Below are positions 60,827 to 64,000 of a stretch of DNA of 64,000 nucleotides, piece after piece. The notes under the pieces were generated by a model. That model searched no databases and was not told where the DNA came from. It saw only the letters and a list, made by a program, of their open reading frames with translations. Made by a program: the position numbers and the translations under genes. The DNA is from Chitinophaga sp. Lineage in GTDB: Bacteria; Bacteroidota; Bacteroidia; Chitinophagales; Chitinophagaceae. The stretch lies in assembly GCF_017745275.1 (NCBI RefSeq), contig NZ_JAGHZS010000002.1, positions 297,859-361,858 of the forward strand, given 5' to 3'. How positions within the stretch are numbered: the first letter of the stretch is position 1; the number at the start of each line of letters is the position of its first letter.

Positions 60827-61645
60827 CTATTTATTGTTTGCATCAATTACACTTTTTATAATTGGTTTAAAATCAAGGAGACATTCGGATTTTATTGCTA
60901 CTCCTATATTTAACGCAGATGAATCAGGTTTTGTAATGGTGCCGCATGCAATACCTAGCAAGCTGTATTGTTCAGCATTTATCGCTGATAATTCGTTACT
61001 TAGCATTACTGGAGATCCGCTTGATCCGGGGAATATCGCAATATCTAACAAAAACCTTTTCTGATTTTCGTAATCCACAAAATATGGCGTTGAAGTTATT
61101 CCTCTCCTAATAATGGGAAGATTATTATACTTGTCGTAAAACCCAACAGGGTAGCCAATCATTAATACATCTTCAATTGCCTGTAGCTTTTTTATATTGC
61201 TTTGATTAGGAATATTTCCCTCGCTAAAACATGAAAAATATATTTCTGCATTGAATTTATTTTCAAATTGTTCTTGTAGTTGTCTTGTGAGTATTATCAT
61301 TGCTAGGTCTTCAGAAGGGTGTTTTATCCAATTTGCGTCCGAAACTGTAAAAGTGCTATGCTTTCCGTAGTCGGGGCCTCCTGTTTTTTTCTGATGAGTT
61401 AGCGTTAACCTTACTGATTTTGTGTTTGCTACCACGTGATAATTTGTAATAAGTGTAAACAGAGTATCACTTCCTATTACATAGGAAAAGAAAAATCCTG
61501 TCCCCGTCGTTATCTGTCCCGCGGTATTTGCAATTTCTATTTTTGTTGTAGAGCTGAACAATGCTTCTTTTAAACTTTTGTAAGATTGTGACATACAATT
61601 TAAATTTAAAAAGCAGAGTATAAGTGCAAGTAATGTTTCTTTCAT
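60827..61645 (-). CDS. Secreted trypsin-like serine protease
   Basis: A 272-residue protein with a signal peptide (LLALILCFLNLNCMSQ) and an S1-type catalytic triad: His70 in TNYHVV, Asp113 in SEDLAMI and Ser209 in FPGSSGSP. No PDZ domain is present, unlike DegP. It should act in the periplasm or outside. An alternative lipoprotein reading (Cys17) is possible. It is in the A+T-rich stretch beyond attR and has no clear operon partner. Confidence 0.88.
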   Translation of the reverse strand: MKETLLALILCFLNLNCMSQSYKSLKEALFSSTTKIEIANTAGQITTGTGFFFSYVIGSDTLFTLITNYHVVANTKSVRLTLTHQKKTGGPDYGKHSTFTVSDANWIKHPSEDLAMIILTRQLQEQFENKFNAEIYFSCFSEGNIPNQSNIKKLQAIEDVLMIGYPVGFYDKYNNLPIIRRGITSTPYFVDYENQKRFLLDIAIFPGSSGSPVMLSNELSAINAEQYSLLGIACGTITKPDSSALNIGVAIKSECLLDFKPIIKSVIDANNK

Positions 61646-61871
61646 AATTTGGATTTATATCTTTGCTATTAGCATAATACCATTTTTAATGGAGGGGGGG
61701 ATTAAATTTGAGGCAATAAGGAGTATTAGAAGACCACCAAAATTATTAGAAAGAGGTCGTTATTGTTCTAGCTATGTGACCGCAGTTTTTCTTTAATCCA
61801 ATTAATCCAAGCAAAAAAGAATTAAACTTGTAAAGAAGGTTTTATCTCAAGTTTTAGGATAGTTTAATAGG

Positions 61872-62099
61872 TCATTTTAACCTAGCCGCATAATTTTTTC
61901 TAACATGTTTACCAATGAAACTATTTAACCCTTCCCCACTTAAAGCTAGTGCTTTCATGTGGTCCACATAATCACTCCCCGGTCGAATGTGATTATATAA
62001 GTACGTTGCCCCGTCGCTAAACTCCACAGTTATCGAGTCGATGTCAATCAAAAAAGCATACACGCTAGAGTCGCCACCTAGATTTTGGTAAATTTCCAT
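61872..62099 (-). CDS. KTSC-domain small protein
   Basis: A 75-residue protein. DSITVEFSDGATYLYNHIRP and the C-terminal GLNSFIGKHVRKNYAARL match the KTSC domain, a small beta-alpha unit found alone or fused to tRNA synthetase-like and phage proteins. Function unknown. A single gene with A+T-rich flanks. Confidence 0.8.
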   Translation of the reverse strand: MEIYQNLGGDSSVYAFLIDIDSITVEFSDGATYLYNHIRPGSDYVDHMKALALSGEGLNSFIGKHVRKNYAARLK

Positions 62100-62396
62100 A
62101 TTCTGATTTGTTGATGAATAATCAGCAAATAACGATGGAAGGACATTTTGTTTTGTAAAAGGAATCTAAAGAAAATCAGATTAACTAATTAATAACATTT
62201 TTTGGGTGTGGATAATCCACGCAAACTATAACTAATGGAGCCGGTTTCAGTGTGCAGAGAAGTTGGTTATGAGAGCAAATCAATCCAATCTGGGATCTAT
62301 TGAATGGTCGGAATAAGTGCACCTGTCGGCTTTATACAATTTACTCTTATGCACGCACTATAATTAGCTACATTAACAACCGAAAAAATTGTAATC

Positions 62397-62899
62397 ATGA
62401 ATGGTGTCATCAACTGGTTCGAAATCTACGCCTCCAACTTCGCCCGGGCCAAAAAGTTCTACAGCGAAGTTTTCCAATTAACGTTAACCGACATCCCCAT
62501 GGATAGCACTCGCCTGCTACCATTCAATACGTTACATTCCCTGAAAATGCCGGCGTAAGCGGTGGCCTGGTGAAAATAGACGAAGCCAAACCCGGCATTG
62601 GCGGAACATTAATCTACTTCGCCACAGAAGAAATAAATAAAACATTAAGTAGAGTAGAACCCGCCGGAGGGAAAATCATAAGGCCAAAGCTGGATACCGG
62701 CGGTTTGGGATTCATCGCCTTACTAGAAGACACAGAAGGAAATATGATAGGTTACGTTCAAACAAATAAAAAAAACAGCCGTCTCCCGGGAAAAAAGGAA
62801 ACGGCTGCTACAAATACTAATCTAACAGCGATGCCAGTTTCTTCTCCAGCGCTTCTGCACGAAGATTTTTGGCAACAATCTTCCCATCAGGACCGATGA
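62397..62899 (+). pseudogene. Frameshifted VOC-family (glyoxalase-like) gene
   Basis: The 5' part starts at ATG 62397 (MNGVINWFEIYASNFARAKK) and ends at TAA 62556-62558. The continuing homology lies in a different frame: TIQYVTFPENAGVSGGLVK, then GGTLIYFATEEINKTL and GNMIGYVQTNKK. A one-base loss near 62505-62518 explains the break. The second frame also lacks a normal stop and runs on antisense into the next gene. It is either a pseudogene or a sequencing error. VOC relatives are metal-dependent lyases or resistance proteins. Confidence 0.8.
62770..62807 (-). terminator. Terminator of the TlpA-like gene
   Basis: CAGCCGT (62776-62782) pairs with ACGGCTG (62801-62807); reading the minus strand a T-run follows. 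It lies 10 nt past the TlpA-like stop codon. Confidence 0.8.
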
Positions 62900-63938
62900 G
62901 GAAATTCGCCGGGATCCCTTGCACACCATACATCTTCGCCGCTTCGTTTTTCCAGCCTTTCAAATCGGATACATGATTCCAGGCGAGTTTATCGTCGTGG
63001 ATAGCCTGCATCCAGAACGACTTCCCATTTTCATTGTCCAGGGATACACCTAGTATCGTGAAGTTTTTGTCTTTGAATTTATGATAAGCATTCACCACGT
63101 TAGGATTTTCCGCGCGGCATGGTCCACACCAGCTGGCCCAGAAGTCAACCAGTACATATTTGCCGCGGAAATCTTTCAGTGATACCGGATTGCCGATAGT
63201 ATCGTTCTGCGTGAATTCCGGCGCTAAAACACCGATAGCAGTTTTGCGTTGTGTTTCCAGTTGATGGGCGAATTGCGCACCGGCTTTGCTTTCACGAATG
63301 GCTGGCGACAGCAATTGAAACACCGGATCTACTATTGAAGGGTCCGGATCGTAACCGGCCCATTCAGTAAGTGCATCGAGGCTCACAGATGTGTTAGAAT
63401 GCCCTTTGATAAAGGCGATCAGCACTTTCTGCTGCGCGGCGGAAATGGCTTTGTTTTCAGCCTGGTACCGTTGTTTGAAAGCTTCTTCCTGTCTTTCTGC
63501 TACGGGAGTGCCATAGTACTTTTTACTCATTGCATCGGAACGTTTGTTAACGTCAGCGGAAGCAGTTTTGTACTGTTGGTATACCGTATTGGCAGTGCCG
63601 CCTTTTACGGAAGCATTCATGATGGAGTCAGCGCTTTGGATACGGATATTGCCTTTCTCCAGGTAAAACACCAGGCGGTTGGCGGTGTAAGACGAGGCCA
63701 GGGTATTGCCGGTGAAAAGGAATGCCCTGGATGCAATATCTGTTTTACCAGTGAAAGTAAAGCTGCCGTTATTGATGGCTGCAGAGTCAATGATCCTGCC
63801 TTTGCTGTTGCTGCTGTACAGGTAGGCTTTCTCGTACTTGTTGTCTTTGCCTACGCTGCCGTTGATGGTGTATGGCGCTTCCTGTGCGAAGGCGAATACA
63901 GGCAGCAGGCAGGCGATGGTGAATGTAATTGTTCTCAT
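62817..63938 (-). CDS. DUF4369 plus TlpA-like thioredoxin protein
   Basis: A 373-residue exported protein: signal peptide (to about residue 19), an N-terminal DUF4369 beta domain (about 22-115), a helical linker (120-235) and a TlpA/AhpC-TSA thioredoxin domain with the redox pair Cys271-Gly-Pro-Cys274 (FWASWCGPC) and the cis-Pro in QGIPANFLI. Such Bacteroidota proteins reduce or rearrange disulfides in the periplasm. It is the first backbone-type gene after the accessory stretch. Confidence 0.93.
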   Translation of the reverse strand: MRTITFTIACLLPVFAFAQEAPYTINGSVGKDNKYEKAYLYSSNSKGRIIDSAAINNGSFTFTGKTDIASRAFLFTGNTLASSYTANRLVFYLEKGNIRIQSADSIMNASVKGGTANTVYQQYKTASADVNKRSDAMSKKYYGTPVAERQEEAFKQRYQAENKAISAAQQKVLIAFIKGHSNTSVSLDALTEWAGYDPDPSIVDPVFQLLSPAIRESKAGAQFAHQLETQRKTAIGVLAPEFTQNDTIGNPVSLKDFRGKYVLVDFWASWCGPCRAENPNVVNAYHKFKDKNFTILGVSLDNENGKSFWMQAIHDDKLAWNHVSDLKGWKNEAAKMYGVQGIPANFLIGPDGKIVAKNLRAEALEKKLASLLD

Positions 63939-64000
63939 GTCGTCTTTGATTTATCTGATGTTGTTGTTATTGTTATGGATGATCTAATCGATCGCGGTAA

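Noticed and set aside
62300..62506. Plus-strand 68-codon frame overlapping the VOC remnant
   Set aside because: Cys/Arg/Asn-rich nonsense composition, and the overlapping frame has clear VOC homology.
59155..62900. A second right-hand att site enclosing DUF2806 to VOC
   Set aside because: No further exact copy of TCCCAAGGGGATCAC was found to the right of 59169.

Overview
The window looks like chromosomal DNA of a Bacteroidota bacterium, most probably a Chitinophaga-type member of the Chitinophagaceae. This rests on the protein families (GSCFA, DUF4369/TlpA-like, SHOCT-ankyrin, MocR pairs, HMG-CoA lyase, a bacterial terpene synthase, many small lipoproteins), on near absence of Shine-Dalgarno sites, and on promoters of the Bacteroidota type (TTG, 19 nt, TAnnTTTG). 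Taxonomy is an inference from gene content; no rRNA is present.

Layout. 1-8.4 kb: end of a DUF1275 membrane protein, small lipoprotein and membrane genes, an SDR, gapA, two ankyrin proteins, a DUF4304 protein, a truncated Crp/Fnr gene and a DoxX-like gene. 8.4-16 kb: lipoproteins, a secreted GH43 glycosidase, a terpene synthase convergent with a hybrid histidine kinase, and a DUF2459 protein. 16-25 kb: TPR protein, usp-bestrophin pair, an OmpR-type two-component system, a histidine phosphatase, a class I aldolase and the proB-proA operon. 25-40 kb: class A beta-lactamase, ArsR regulator and two tandem SDRs (the second lacks its catalytic residues), two tandem MocR regulators, AhpD-like and SnoaL-like genes, alkA-ogt repair genes, and a PLP decarboxylase-EamA exporter pair that carries the same putative operator as the MocR promoters. 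39-51 kb: NUDIX, rlmB, HMG-CoA lyase, GSCFA, an MHS transporter, a patatin fused to a barrel, miaE, bioF and a penicillin acylase.

51.0-59.2 kb is an integrated element of about 8.1 kb sitting in the 3' end of tRNA-Lys(TTT). Both ends carry the 15-base repeat TCCCAAGGGGATCAC, and the likely original tRNA terminator has been pushed to the far side. It holds a tyrosine integrase next to the tRNA, an excisionase-like HTH gene, an XRE repressor with a perfect palindromic operator, a strongly folded putative non-coding RNA, and an overlapping two-gene module (DUF5343 plus a Swt1-type HEPN protein) at the cargo end. This module is the best candidate for an undescribed defence or toxin system. Beyond attR lies a second A+T-rich stretch (59.4-62.9 kb) with a DUF2806 protein, a secreted trypsin-like protease, a KTSC protein and a frameshifted VOC gene, before core-type genes resume with a TlpA-like thioredoxin protein.

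Across the backbone, gaps after stop codons carry three families of long, nearly perfect hairpins (about 90-220 bp) whose arms are built of short direct repeats. They often abut the stop codons of convergent genes and probably act as terminators or are a REP-like repeat class.
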